DNA from: Ilyomonas limi
Lineage (GTDB): Bacteria; Bacteroidota; Bacteroidia; Chitinophagales; Chitinophagaceae
DNA: 64,000 nucleotides
NCBI RefSeq assembly: GCF_005233845.1
Contig: NZ_SZQL01000024.1
Location: 1-64,000 of the forward strand
Direction: 5' to 3'
In this document: in pieces, positions 8,545-18,191 of the stretch
Numbering within the stretch: the first letter of the stretch is position 1
Layout: every line of letters starts with the position of its first letter
The notes under the pieces: model-generated
The model's database searches: none
What the model was told of the DNA's origin: nothing
What the model saw: the letters and a program-made list of their open reading frames with translations, nothing else
Made by a program: the position numbers and the translations under genes

Positions 8545-10008
8545 ATGACGCTTAATACACTGGATATAGTTGTTATTATTCTTTTCTTTTTAAGCATGGT
8601 AGTGATAGGTATTTTGTCGTATTTCAAAAGTAAAAATGCGGAAGATTATTTTGTTGCGGGCGGAAAGCTTCCGTGGTGGTTAGCAGGAATTTCTCATCAT
8701 GTGTCAGGACATAGCGGGGCAGTATTTGTTGCCTATGCAGCAGTGGCTTATACACATGGTTTCACGATGTATATGTGGTGGGCTTTTCCGGTAGCGGTTG
8801 TTATAACAGGCACTTCCAACATATTTCCGGTATATTGGTTTCGCTTACGAAGAGAATTGGGGATACAATCACCGCTCGAATATTTAAAGATCCGATACAA
8901 CCTGTTAACACAGCAAATTGTAGCTTGGAGTGGCGTACTGCTGAAAGTATTTGATGTTGGAGCCAAATGGGCAGCAATAGGTATTTTGCTGCATGTAGTG
9001 GCAGGTATATCAATGACCACAGGTATTATTATTTCAGGCGTAGTCACTTTAATTTATGTCACTTTCGGAGGTTTGTGGGGTGTAATTGTTACTGATTTTA
9101 TTCAATTTCTTGTTCAGATAATCGGGGGTATTGTTATGTTCGTACTGGTTGTAAACCGGCTGGGCGGAGTAAGTGCTGTTACAGGCTTGTGGGATCGTTT
9201 GCCGCCAGCGCATAGTCAGCTGTTCAATGCACCTTATACTACAGGTTTTGTAGGCGTTATGTTCTTCATTTATTTTCTAAGTTACAATGGAGGCATCTGG
9301 AGCCTTGCTACGAGATATATATCATCACCAAATGAAAAAGAAGCATCCAAAGCGGCCCGCCTGTCGGGCATTTTATACTTCGTTTGGCCGTTAATATTGT
9401 TTTTCCCCATGTGGGCTGCTCCGGTTATTTTGCCCGGCTTAAAAACACCAAACGAATCTTACGGCTGGCTGATGCTGGAAATATTGCCACAGGGAATAAT
9501 AGGGCTGGTGGTAGCCTCCTTATTTGCTGCAACGATGGGAATGACTTCATCGGACGTCAATACGATTGCTGCAGTTATTACAAGAGATATTCTTCCGGTT
9601 GTTTCCAATAAGTTTCGAAAGGATAATCATTCGTTGCGAACTGCACGTATAACTACTTTTATATTTACACTTGCAACGATTGCTATTGCGCTTAATTATG
9701 AAAGGTTTGGCGGAGTATTAGGACTCATTGTTAATTGGTTCGCAGCATTATTGGGACCCACAGCAATGCCTTTAATTTTTGGTCTGCTGCCCCTGTTTAA
9801 ATCTTGCGGTCCAATGGCGGCTATTGCTTCCATTATTGCGGGACTTATTACATTTATCATTACAAAAGATATGAGGTTGAGCAGTCTTGCCCTCGAAGTA
9901 GGTTTGCCTACCATTGTTTCCGCAATTGTGTTTATAGGAATAGGACTGATCACGAAAAGAGTTCCGCCCAGTGTAAACAACCTTATTGCTGCACTTAAAA
10001 GACCATGA
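8545..10008 (+). CDS. Sodium:solute symporter (SSS family)
   Basis: A 487-residue inner-membrane protein with about 13 hydrophobic helices. Family features include the N-terminal helix, the KSKNAEDYFVAGGKLPWWLAG segment after helix 1, PLEYLKIRYN, and the TFGGLWGVIVTDFIQF sodium-site region. Relatives import sugars, sialic acids and similar solutes with Na+. It directly precedes nagA and therefore most likely brings in the amino sugar used by the cluster. It may have replaced the lost FucP-like permease at 7073. The upstream gap (8348-8544) contains AAAAAAGGTTAACCAAAAA, a weak relative of the dispersed repeat at 14848 and 15328. Confidence 0.88.
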   Translation: MTLNTLDIVVIILFFLSMVVIGILSYFKSKNAEDYFVAGGKLPWWLAGISHHVSGHSGAVFVAYAAVAYTHGFTMYMWWAFPVAVVITGTSNIFPVYWFRLRRELGIQSPLEYLKIRYNLLTQQIVAWSGVLLKVFDVGAKWAAIGILLHVVAGISMTTGIIISGVVTLIYVTFGGLWGVIVTDFIQFLVQIIGGIVMFVLVVNRLGGVSAVTGLWDRLPPAHSQLFNAPYTTGFVGVMFFIYFLSYNGGIWSLATRYISSPNEKEASKAARLSGILYFVWPLILFFPMWAAPVILPGLKTPNESYGWLMLEILPQGIIGLVVASLFAATMGMTSSDVNTIAAVITRDILPVVSNKFRKDNHSLRTARITTFIFTLATIAIALNYERFGGVLGLIVNWFAALLGPTAMPLIFGLLPLFKSCGPMAAIASIIAGLITFIITKDMRLSSLALEVGLPTIVSAIVFIGIGLITKRVPPSVNNLIAALKRP

Positions 10009-10021
10009 CAAAAAAGCTGTT

Positions 10022-11194
10022 ATGCAAGCAAGCATTTATAAAAAGAATAGAACCATTACTGGTATTAATTGCATTACAGGCAAGGCAGCAGCATTGTTTT
10101 TTGAAAACGATATTTTAATAGATGTTCTCGAAAAAGAAAGCGGGCAACAGCACCTTCCATTTATAGGCCCCGGTTTAATTGACCTTCAGATAAATGGTAT
10201 TAACGGAATTGATTTTAATAATCCCGATTTAACACCGCAAGATGTTGTAACCGCAACCTATTATTTATTGAGTAAAGGGATAACCACTTTCCTGCCCACT
10301 GTAATCACCAATTCAGATGAAAATATTTGTAAATTGGTGCATACCATTTACACAGCTTGCTTATCCGATCCGGTTGTAAACGATTGTATTTGGGGCATTC
10401 ATGTAGAAGGGCCTTTCATTTCACCTTTGCCCGGTGCCAAAGGCGCTCACGACGAAAAATATATCAGAGCACCGGATTGGGAAACTTTTCAAAAATTTCA
10501 GGCAGCAGCCGGAGGAAAAATAAAACTTACAACGATGGCTCCTGAATGGGAAGGTGCAACTGCATTTATAGAAAAATGCAACACCCACAATATTCTTGTA
10601 TCCATCGGGCATTCAATGGCTGATTCGGAGCAAATTGCAACAGCGGTTAAGGCAGGTGCCTCTTTAGCTACTCACGTAGGCAATGCAGTTCCGTTACTGT
10701 TGCCACGGCATCCAAATATTCTGTTCGATATATTGGCAGAAGAAGCCTTATATGCTTGTCTCATAACTGATGGAATACACATTCCGGGCTCGTTTATAAA
10801 AGTAGTAATGAAAAATAAAGGAGACCATACGTTGCTTGTAAGCGATGCTACCTGCTTTGCGGGGATGCCTGCGGGAGAATATCAAAATCATATTGGCGGC
10901 ACAGTGATAGTGGATAATGAAAAAAGAGTATCGCTGAAAAGTACGCCCGGAATGCTTGCAGGAGCTGCTAAGTCTTTATTAGAAGATGTTGAATATTTAA
11001 TAAATCAGCATCTTGCATCTGCAGGAGAGAGTTGGAAAATGGCATCAACAAATGTGGCAAAAATGCTTGCAAAAAATGATAAAACCTTTTACAATAAACA
11101 TGATGATTTAGTAATATTTAAATTTAACGGGAAAGAAATACAGGTTGAAAAAGTAATAAAAAATAAGAGGGTTGTTTTTGAGCGTAATTCTTAA
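10022..11194 (+). CDS. nagA: N-acetylglucosamine-6-phosphate deacetylase
   Basis: A 390-residue amidohydrolase that removes acetate from N-acetylglucosamine-6-phosphate, giving glucosamine-6-phosphate for NagB. The family signature HVEGPFISPLPGAKGAH carries the metal-binding Glu. SIGHSMAD and ATHVGNAVP supply the two metal histidines, and LVSDAT near the C-terminus supplies the catalytic Asp. The ATG at 10022 is chosen because the alternative at 9986 overlaps the symporter and adds a non-family lysine-rich stretch. The usual HLFNAM is HVGNAV here, a mild departure. It follows the symporter by 13 bases. Confidence 0.88.
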   Translation: MQASIYKKNRTITGINCITGKAAALFFENDILIDVLEKESGQQHLPFIGPGLIDLQINGINGIDFNNPDLTPQDVVTATYYLLSKGITTFLPTVITNSDENICKLVHTIYTACLSDPVVNDCIWGIHVEGPFISPLPGAKGAHDEKYIRAPDWETFQKFQAAAGGKIKLTTMAPEWEGATAFIEKCNTHNILVSIGHSMADSEQIATAVKAGASLATHVGNAVPLLLPRHPNILFDILAEEALYACLITDGIHIPGSFIKVVMKNKGDHTLLVSDATCFAGMPAGEYQNHIGGTVIVDNEKRVSLKSTPGMLAGAAKSLLEDVEYLINQHLASAGESWKMASTNVAKMLAKNDKTFYNKHDDLVIFKFNGKEIQVEKVIKNKRVVFERNS

Positions 11195-11401
11195 ATAATA
11201 ATACATTTTGCATTTTCTGTACAGACAAATGCAAGTAATTGTAGGTCGCAGATTCCGGACAAAGCGCCCGCAAGTTGTAAGTAATTATGAATTTTGTATC
11301 GGGTATAATTCCGGAATGACGTACGGCAACTTATACTTCTATTTAAATTAAAAATTTCAAATAGCGTCAACATCAATTTTTAAACAAATAAAATTTCAAC
11401 A

Positions 11402-12460
11402 TTGAAAGCAAGAGAATTTGGTTTTGGAATAATTGGAGCAGGAACGATTGCCGACATTCATGCGCTTGCTATTAAAGCTATACCCGATGCCAAGTTGTAT
11501 GGTGTGTATAGCATTAATAAAAACAAATCGCAGGCGTTTGCAGATAAGCATGATTGCACTTCTTACGATAGTTTGGAGGAAATGCTCAGGATCTCCGAGA
11601 TAGATATTGTGTGTATTTGTACGCCCTCCGGAATACATCTTGATCCTGCAATCAAATGTATAGAGGCAGGTAAGCATTGTGTGATAGAAAAACCGCTGGA
11701 AGTAACGCTCGAAAAGTGTGATAAAATTATTGAAACTGCTTATAAAGCTGGTGTAAAAACCGCTGTAATTTTTCCATCCCGTTTTTATGAGTCCAGTAAA
11801 CAGATTAAAAAAGCCATTGATGAAAAAAGATTTGGCAATCTGGTACTCGGCGATGCATATGTAAAATGGAGCAGAAGCGAGGCATATTATCAATCTGCAC
11901 ACTGGAGAGGAACGTGGGAACTGGATGGCGGCGGAGCCTTAATGAATCAAGGTATTCACTCTGTTGATTTACTGCAATGGTACATGGGACCTGTTGAGTC
12001 GGTGCAATCGGTATCAGCCAATATTAAACACAAAGGGATTGAAGTGGAAGATACGATTGTTTCTGCTGTAAAATTCAGGAATGGAGCACTGGGAACAATA
12101 GAATGCTCGACTGCTGTTTTTCCCGGTGCTTTTAAACGAATAGAAATAATGGGTACAACAGGTACTGCTATTCTTGAGGAAAGTAACCTGATAAAATGGC
12201 AATTTGAAAAAGCAGCGAGTGACGATGAAAGGATAATACATAACATGCAAGGCGGCAATGTTTCGCATGGCGGTGTTTCCAATCCTGCTGATATCAGTTT
12301 TGCAGGCCATCAAAGCCAATTGGAAGATATGATACGTTCCATTGAAACAGGTAAAAAGCCATTCATTGATGCAATAGAAGGTCGCAAACCGGTAGAGATT
12401 GTGCTGGCGATGTATAAAAGTGCACATACCGGGCAAAAAGTTACATTATCAAACGATTGA
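11402..12460 (+). CDS. Gfo/Idh/MocA family oxidoreductase
   Basis: A 352-residue cytoplasmic NAD(P)-dependent sugar dehydrogenase. The Rossmann motif GIIGAGTIADIHA is at residues 9-21 and EKPLEVTLEKCD near 98. GTWELDGGGALMNQGIHSVDLLQWYMG contains the family histidine and matches the subgroup acting on UDP- or free amino sugars and on GH109-like substrates. No ATG is available; a TTG at 11402 is the only sensible start because the Rossmann strand begins seven codons later. It sits between nagA and nagB, so it probably oxidises or epimerises an amino-sugar derivative before these enzymes act. The 207-base gap before it shows nothing recognisable. Confidence 0.85.
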   Translation: MKAREFGFGIIGAGTIADIHALAIKAIPDAKLYGVYSINKNKSQAFADKHDCTSYDSLEEMLRISEIDIVCICTPSGIHLDPAIKCIEAGKHCVIEKPLEVTLEKCDKIIETAYKAGVKTAVIFPSRFYESSKQIKKAIDEKRFGNLVLGDAYVKWSRSEAYYQSAHWRGTWELDGGGALMNQGIHSVDLLQWYMGPVESVQSVSANIKHKGIEVEDTIVSAVKFRNGALGTIECSTAVFPGAFKRIEIMGTTGTAILEESNLIKWQFEKAASDDERIIHNMQGGNVSHGGVSNPADISFAGHQSQLEDMIRSIETGKKPFIDAIEGRKPVEIVLAMYKSAHTGQKVTLSND

Positions 12461-12507
12461 AAATTTTAACCTCTTTTGGAAATCTAAAAGTATAATAAAG
12501 GAGCATA

Positions 12508-13284
12508 ATGCAAACAACAAGAATAAGGGAAATGGTTGCTGGTAAATTAAAAGTTAGCATTTATGAAAACCGTACGCAAATGGGTGAGGAAGCCGCTAAA
12601 GAGGTAGCCAAAAAAATCAAAGCATTGTTATCAGCAAAAAAGGGATGTATTAATATCATTTTTGCGGCGGCACCTTCACAAAAGGAACTTTTATATTTCC
12701 TCTCATTACAACAAGGTATTGATTGGAGCAGGATAAATGGTTTTCACATGGATGAGTATATTGGTATCGATGAAAATGCTTCACAAAGCTTTGCTTATTT
12801 TCTTAAGGAAAATATATTTAATAGAGTTCCTTTTAATAAAATTTATTGCATCAATGGCAACGCAGAAAATATAAATGAAGAATGCCTTAGATACGCTAAT
12901 CTGCTTAATGAAAATCCAACAGATATAGTTTGCATGGGTATTGGCGAAAATACGCACATTGCGTTTAATGATCCGCACACGGCAGATTTTAATGATCCGC
13001 TACTGGTTAAAGTAGTTACGCTTGATGAAGCTTCCCGTCAGCAACAGGTACACGACGGTTGTTTTGCTGAGTTAGGCGATGTTCCTACTGCTGCCATTAC
13101 ACTTACGGTACCGGCACTGTTGCAGGCAAATGCAATCTATTGCGTTGTTCCCGGAAAGAACAAAGCAATAGCGGTGCATCATACATTACACGAAGAGATG
13201 GATGAGCGTTATCCTTCCACCGCGCTTAAGACACATCCTAATGCCGCGCTATACCTGGATAAGGACAGTGCAGGTAGATTGTAG
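12508..13284 (+). CDS. nagB: Glucosamine-6-phosphate deaminase
   Basis: A 258-residue cytoplasmic enzyme converting glucosamine-6-phosphate to fructose-6-phosphate and ammonia. The catalytic MDEYIGID segment is at about residues 80-87, and GIGENTHIAFNDP matches the second active-site motif (His conserved, Asp for the usual Glu). ALKTHPNAALYLD is the usual C-terminal phosphate-site region (S.L..H). GGAG lies six bases before the ATG, an unusual Shine-Dalgarno-like match for this phylum. With nagA two genes upstream it completes the route from N-acetylglucosamine-6-phosphate to glycolysis. Confidence 0.85.
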   Translation: MQTTRIREMVAGKLKVSIYENRTQMGEEAAKEVAKKIKALLSAKKGCINIIFAAAPSQKELLYFLSLQQGIDWSRINGFHMDEYIGIDENASQSFAYFLKENIFNRVPFNKIYCINGNAENINEECLRYANLLNENPTDIVCMGIGENTHIAFNDPHTADFNDPLLVKVVTLDEASRQQQVHDGCFAELGDVPTAAITLTVPALLQANAIYCVVPGKNKAIAVHHTLHEEMDERYPSTALKTHPNAALYLDKDSAGRL

Positions 13285-13313
13285 AGAATGGTTTTCATTA
13301 AATTTATCAGCTT

Positions 13314-14735
13314 ATGAATGGCGCTGTTTCTTGTATTCTTCTTCAAAGAAAACTGCCTTTTCTCATTATCTCTATTTTAGTAATCATTGTTAGCACGGAT
13401 TGTAAAAATAATAACGTGAAAGCAACTACAGATACTTCAACGCTTGTTCATTTAATCACCTTAGCGCCAGGACATTTTCATGCCGCATTGTTACAAAAAT
13501 CAATGTACCGGGAAGTAGATTCCACCGTTTATGTATTTGCTCCTGAAGGCCAGGAAGTACAGGCTCATCTTGCTTTAATTAATGAATACAATAACCGTAA
13601 GGAAAATCCAACAGCCTGGAAAGAAAAAGTGTATACCGGTAAAGATTACCTGGAACAGATGATACAAACAAAGCCGGGCAATATTGTTGTGATAGCGGGC
13701 AATAATCAAATGAAGACGGAATATATAAATCGGTGCATAGATGCGGGATTGAATGTTTTGGCGGATAAGCCAATGGCAATCTCAACAACAGATTTTGACC
13801 AATTAAAAAATGCGTTTGCAGCAGCAGATAAGAAAAAAATATTGTTATATGATATCATGACCGAGCGTTATGAGATTACCAATATTTTACAGAAAGCGTT
13901 TGCACAGTTACCTGATGTTTTTGGGCATCTGCAAAAAGGAACATTGAAAGATCCCGCAATCACTTCAGCAAGCATTCATTATTTTTTCAAGGATGTTTCG
14001 GGAGTGCGTCTTATCCGTCCATCCTGGTATTTTGATGTAAACCAGGAAGGAGAAGGTATCGTAGATGTAACTACCCACCTGGTAGATCTGATCCAGTGGC
14101 AATGTTTTCCTGATGTTGTACTCGATTACAAGAAAGATATAAAGATGCTCAGTGCCAAACATTGGCCCACTGTTTTAACGCCTTCCCAATTCTATGAAGT
14201 TACTAAAAAAGATACCTATCCTGATTTCCTGCAAAAAGTTGTAAAAGATAGCTTGCTGAGTGTATATGCCAACGGCGAAATGAATTATACAATCAAAGAT
14301 ATTCATGCTACAATATCAGTTGTCTGGAACTTCAAAGCTGCTGATGGCGGCGGTGATACTTATTATTCGGTGCTTAAAGGTACAAAAGCTAATCTGATTA
14401 TCAGGCAGGGCAAAGAACAGCAGTATAAGCCATCGCTATACATTGAACCGGTTGACAAAAGTCCGAAACCCTGGAACGAGGCGGTACAGGCAGGCCTGCG
14501 TGAGTTATCAAAAAGGTATCCTGGCATACATCTACAACAGAGCAATAACGGATGGGAGGTAATAATACCTGGAAATTATAAAACAGGGCACGAACAACAC
14601 TTTTCGCGGGTTGTAAAAAATTATATTCAATGTTTAAATGAGGGCAACATGCCGCATTGGGAAGTTGCTGGCATGTTGGCAAAGTATTATACAACAACGC
14701 AGGCATTAGAGAAGGCTATAAATAATAAGCAATAA
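13314..14735 (+). CDS. Exported Gfo/Idh-type oxidoreductase with oxidoreductase C-terminal domain
   Basis: A 473-residue protein with an N-terminal hydrophobic segment (about residues 14-29) ending VSTDCKNNN, which looks like a lipoprotein signal although Asp at -1 is not a canonical lipobox residue. The mature part has a Gfo/Idh-like N-terminal fold (VIAGNNQMKTEY, then DKPMAISTTDFDQL) and a C-terminal region with EGEGIVDVTTHLVDLIQW, the family histidine motif. Exported Gfo/Idh proteins of this type are common in Bacteroidota sugar clusters. Their cofactor would need to be tightly bound, because free NAD is scarce in the periplasm. It follows nagB by 29 bases and precedes an exported cytochrome c protein, suggesting periplasmic sugar oxidation. 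Confidence 0.75.
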   Translation: MNGAVSCILLQRKLPFLIISILVIIVSTDCKNNNVKATTDTSTLVHLITLAPGHFHAALLQKSMYREVDSTVYVFAPEGQEVQAHLALINEYNNRKENPTAWKEKVYTGKDYLEQMIQTKPGNIVVIAGNNQMKTEYINRCIDAGLNVLADKPMAISTTDFDQLKNAFAAADKKKILLYDIMTERYEITNILQKAFAQLPDVFGHLQKGTLKDPAITSASIHYFFKDVSGVRLIRPSWYFDVNQEGEGIVDVTTHLVDLIQWQCFPDVVLDYKKDIKMLSAKHWPTVLTPSQFYEVTKKDTYPDFLQKVVKDSLLSVYANGEMNYTIKDIHATISVVWNFKAADGGGDTYYSVLKGTKANLIIRQGKEQQYKPSLYIEPVDKSPKPWNEAVQAGLRELSKRYPGIHLQQSNNGWEVIIPGNYKTGHEQHFSRVVKNYIQCLNEGNMPHWEVAGMLAKYYTTTQALEKAINNKQ

Positions 14736-14847
14736 AGAGATTTAGTGTACTGTAACATGGATAAGTTTACAAAGAGATAAATCTGTTTTGAATGCTACGG
14801 ACGTGTGGGGTGTAGTAAGTATGATCTCTTATAGTTAGTTCTTGTTT

Positions 14848-14911
14848 TACCTTTTTTCTTGATAAAAAAGGTAACCAAAAAATCAAGCACGACATAATCG
14901 CTCCGCGCATT
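14848..14911 (+). repeat. Dispersed repeat, left copy of an inverted pair
   Basis: The copy starts with an 8-bp self-complementary stem CCTTTTTT/AAAAAAGG around CTTGAT and continues through GGTAACCAAAAAATCAAG to CTCCGCGCAT. It matches the reverse complement of 15328-15390 at most positions. Sequences of this kind recur between genes in related genomes; this is knowledge of the group and not shown by this window alone. Confidence 0.75.
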
Positions 14912-15327
14912 CGTGTGGGCCAACGCCACCACATTGCCGAAGGTGCATCTGTTATTTGGAGGTAGCTTATGTAGCTAACTATAGTGCATGCGTGGCTTCG
15001 GTGGATACGTTACACGTCAGCGGATTGCCCTTGGCATTGAATAGTAGACAGAGCAATTGAAGGTAGCATGAACAGAAGGCGGTGTTTAGCAAAATATAGC
15101 TTAAATAAACTTACTTAGTTGATGTGTACTCATTACAAATTAAGGAAAGGATAGTGTATTTAGGAAGACAACAAAAGTATGATAGGAGGTACTAAATGTA
15201 CTGTAACATAATTTGTTTCAAATATTAGCGAGAAAAGCTATACAAATGCATATTGTGCCTTTGCTAGCCAATTCATACACTCAAATAGGAGAGGCAATTT
15301 AGAGTAAGTGGCGGGAGGCCCGGACGG

Positions 15328-15390
15328 ATGCGCGGAGCTATCATGCCGTCCTTGATTTTTTGGTTACTTTTTTATCAAGAAAAAAGTGAC
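15328..15390 (-). repeat. Dispersed repeat, right copy of an inverted pair
   Basis: On the minus strand it reads CACTTTTTTCTTGATAAAAA, then GTAACCAAAAAATCAAG, a short variable stretch and CTCCGCGCAT, matching the left copy at 14848-14911 with a few substitutions and a one-base gap. The CTTGAT/ATCAAG core could fold as an independent hairpin. Confidence 0.75.
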
Positions 15391-15512
15391 AAATAAAAGT
15401 TTATTGTAAGCAATCAAACTTACAATTAATTAAAATAAACAGCACTTTGAATGATTATGTTTTATAAACTTACTTGTATTACACAATACGCAATATCCAG
15501 TTAAAAACTTTT

Positions 15513-17756
15513 ATGAAAATTCAATACACCATTTTATTTTTTCTTATAGTAATTATATCCTTAGCTGCCTGCAAATCGGGTAGCAATAAACATCCAAAAA
15601 TTGCTTTTGATAACTATAAAATTGCCAATGGTTTCGAAATACAATTAGCAGCTTCAGAGCCTTTAATTGAAGCTCCTGTTGCTATGGATTTTGATGACGG
15701 GGGAAGAATGTGGGTAGTAGAAATGCGTGGCTTTATGCCCAATCTTGCCGGCACCGGCGATGATGCTCCAAATGGCAGAATCAGTATTTTAGAAGATGAT
15801 GATCATGATGGTGTAGCCGATCGCTCGGTAACATTTTTAGATAGTTTAGTATTGCCCCGTGCCATAAGCCATGTGTATGGTGGGTTATTATATACCATTC
15901 CACCCTTTCTTTGGTTTGTAGAAATCAATAATAATAAGCCCGGAAAAAGAACGTTGGTGGATTCTACCTATGCGGAAGGGGGCAGCCCGGAAGCACAACC
16001 TAATGGATTAATGATGAATATTGATAACTGGATTTACAGTGCAAACGCACATTACCGGTATCAGCTCAGAGATGGAAAATGGATAAAAGAACCTACCTCC
16101 TTTCGCGGACAGTTTGGAATTACAAAGGACAATTTTGGAAGGCTTTATTACAATTATAACGAGATACAAATTGCGGGTGATTATGTATTACCCAATACCC
16201 TTATTAATAATCCTTATTTTAAACCTAAAGTTGGCATCAATGAACTGCTTACCCAAGACCAAAGAGTGTATCCGCTACATCCAACTACTGTAAACAGGGG
16301 TTATGCAAAAGACATTCTCGACAAAGACAGCTTACTGGTTAATGTTACCGCAGCATGTGGACCCTTAATTTACCGTGGAGACCGGTTTCCTGATGATTAC
16401 AATCAAAATGCATTTGTTTGTGAACCCCAGGCTAATCTTGTAAAGCGTGACATATTAACTTTTGCAGAAGATAAAACAATAGCCGTACAGGCGTGGAACG
16501 ACAGGGAATTTCTGGCTTCAACAGATGAAGGCTTTCGTCCGGTAAATTTATTTAATGGACCTGATGGGGAGATGTATGTTGTAGATATGCATCGCGGCAT
16601 AATGGAATACCGTGCATTTACTACTCCCTATTACAACAGCGGAATAGCTCAAAAAAAGTTGGATACGCTTTTACATGCAGGCCGGATATTAAGAATAAAA
16701 AGTAAAAGAAAAGAGGTTGGTAAAATACCCGATCTTACAAGCGCATCAGGTACCGAATTGGTCTCTTTACTAAAAAGTTCCAATGGCTGGATCAGGGATA
16801 GAGCACAGCAATTAATAATATACAAGCAGGATAAATCAGTCGTTCCGGAATTAGAGCAGCTCGCCAATGATTCCAACAATTTCACTGCGGCTATACATGC
16901 TTTACACACCTTGGAGGGGCTGCACGCTTTATCTTTTGAATTCCTTAAAAAAGTTGCTGCTTTAGGAGAACCTATGCTTACAGCACACGCCTTGTTACTC
17001 CTCCAACAGTATAGTGCTGGTAATAACGTTAAGGCTATGGAGGCGTTGGCGACTGATTTATTAAGTAAGAATAATCCTGTCATCAATCTTTATCTCGCTC
17101 TTTCACTTGGTGCATGGAATGAAGTTTCAAACGGAGCATTTTTGCCTATCCTGGAAAAAATATCAAAAATGTATCCCGATAAAGGGCTTTACCCGGAAGC
17201 AATTGTAAGTAGTTTAAAGGGCTGGGAGAATAATTTTCAAAAAATTATTAGTAAAGCTGCTCCACAAAAATCAACTATTTTAGATACGCTGTTAGCTGAA
17301 ACAATTAAGAATAAGCGTGATGGAAAAATGAATTCGATTTTTGTACAGGTAAAAACGCCACCAGATGCAAGAACAAATGGGCTGGCAATTTTCCGTAGTA
17401 CGTGTGCTACTTGTCATGGCTTGGATGGTGACGGTATCGAACATGTAGCTCCGCCGCTAAAAGGTTCTGAATATGTAGAAGGATCCCCGCAAAGATTAGC
17501 AATGATCATTTTAAATGGTTTGGAAGGCCCTATTCATATGAATGGCAAGTTGTATAACTTTAATGGTACAATGCCCAACTTTGCAAACAACTACACGGAT
17601 AAAGATATAGCAGATGTAATTGAATATTTACATAATGCCTATGTCACAAAACCTGTCAAATCAATACATGTAGATAAAATAAAAGCGCTTCGAAATACAA
17701 AATCAGGAACGTTACGGGAACAGGATTTATTGGAGATGGACAACCTGAACAATTAG
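15513..17756 (+). CDS. PVC-type heme-binding dehydrogenase with C-terminal cytochrome c domain
   Basis: A 747-residue lipoprotein with signal ending ISLAACKSG (lipobox LAAC). Residues about 30-400 form the beta-propeller-like membrane-bound dehydrogenase domain seen in planctomycete/Verrucomicrobia-type proteins, including AMDFDDGGRMWVVEMRGF. A helical HEAT-like middle follows, then a cytochrome c domain with STCATCHGLDGDG (CxxCH heme attachment) and GTMPNFANNYTDKD supplying the axial methionine. The ATG at 15513 is chosen because the upstream TTG at 15474 precedes a perfect signal peptide. It probably oxidises a sugar in the periplasm and passes electrons to the respiratory chain, alongside the exported Gfo/Idh protein upstream. 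Confidence 0.82.
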   Translation: MKIQYTILFFLIVIISLAACKSGSNKHPKIAFDNYKIANGFEIQLAASEPLIEAPVAMDFDDGGRMWVVEMRGFMPNLAGTGDDAPNGRISILEDDDHDGVADRSVTFLDSLVLPRAISHVYGGLLYTIPPFLWFVEINNNKPGKRTLVDSTYAEGGSPEAQPNGLMMNIDNWIYSANAHYRYQLRDGKWIKEPTSFRGQFGITKDNFGRLYYNYNEIQIAGDYVLPNTLINNPYFKPKVGINELLTQDQRVYPLHPTTVNRGYAKDILDKDSLLVNVTAACGPLIYRGDRFPDDYNQNAFVCEPQANLVKRDILTFAEDKTIAVQAWNDREFLASTDEGFRPVNLFNGPDGEMYVVDMHRGIMEYRAFTTPYYNSGIAQKKLDTLLHAGRILRIKSKRKEVGKIPDLTSASGTELVSLLKSSNGWIRDRAQQLIIYKQDKSVVPELEQLANDSNNFTAAIHALHTLEGLHALSFEFLKKVAALGEPMLTAHALLLLQQYSAGNNVKAMEALATDLLSKNNPVINLYLALSLGAWNEVSNGAFLPILEKISKMYPDKGLYPEAIVSSLKGWENNFQKIISKAAPQKSTILDTLLAETIKNKRDGKMNSIFVQVKTPPDARTNGLAIFRSTCATCHGLDGDGIEHVAPPLKGSEYVEGSPQRLAMIILNGLEGPIHMNGKLYNFNGTMPNFANNYTDKDIADVIEYLHNAYVTKPVKSIHVDKIKALRNTKSGTLREQDLLEMDNLNN

Positions 17757-18191
17757 CCTGATTTGAGACAATAAAGGGGCATCGTTATAAGATTATCTCA
17801 TCCAGCTTTACAGGAAATATATTAAACCTTCAAAAGGTTAATGTTACAATTTATCTTTAGCATAATGCGCCGGTACATTTACCAGCACATTACCAACTTC
17901 TCTTCTTATTACACACATAAAAATATTTGCTGTTTATATAAACCATGTGGCAAAGCCACTTTATTTCTGAAGGCGATAATATCATCAATATGATGACCTT
18001 TTTCCTAATTCTCTAACCTGATATTAAGGATATCACTTTCAAAAAGCAAGCAGTAATTTTAATGAGAATGCCTTATTAACTTAGCCCGCTCTGCGCATGT
18101 AGTGCCATAGATTTAGAAGCACCTGCCTTCTAAATTTGAATGTAGCCTGCAAAGGGCTGTACAGGTGCTGTTGAAGAAGCTAAAATTGTGT
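17757..18191. other. Gene-poor, apparently decayed DNA
   Basis: No intact gene. One short minus-strand peptide frame ending near 17851 (MCVIRREVGNVLVNVPAHYA, then a few residues) has protein-like character but no recognised family. It may be another remnant in the degraded stretch that continues to 19444. Confidence 0.4.

Larger units (their letters stand above)
14736..15512. other. 777-base gap holding a facing pair of dispersed repeats
   Basis: No gene is recognised. The gap contains two inverted copies of a repeat (14848-14911 and 15328-15390) about 415 bases apart. A direct repeat, TGTACTGTAACAT, occurs at 14746-14758 and 15197-15209. The DNA between the arms shows no convincing reading frame. 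The promoter of the cytochrome c gene must lie in the last 100 bases. Confidence 0.6.

Noticed and set aside
14848-15390. Treating the inverted repeat pair as a CRISPR array
   Set aside because: There are only two copies, in opposite orientation, with no regular spacers and no cas genes.
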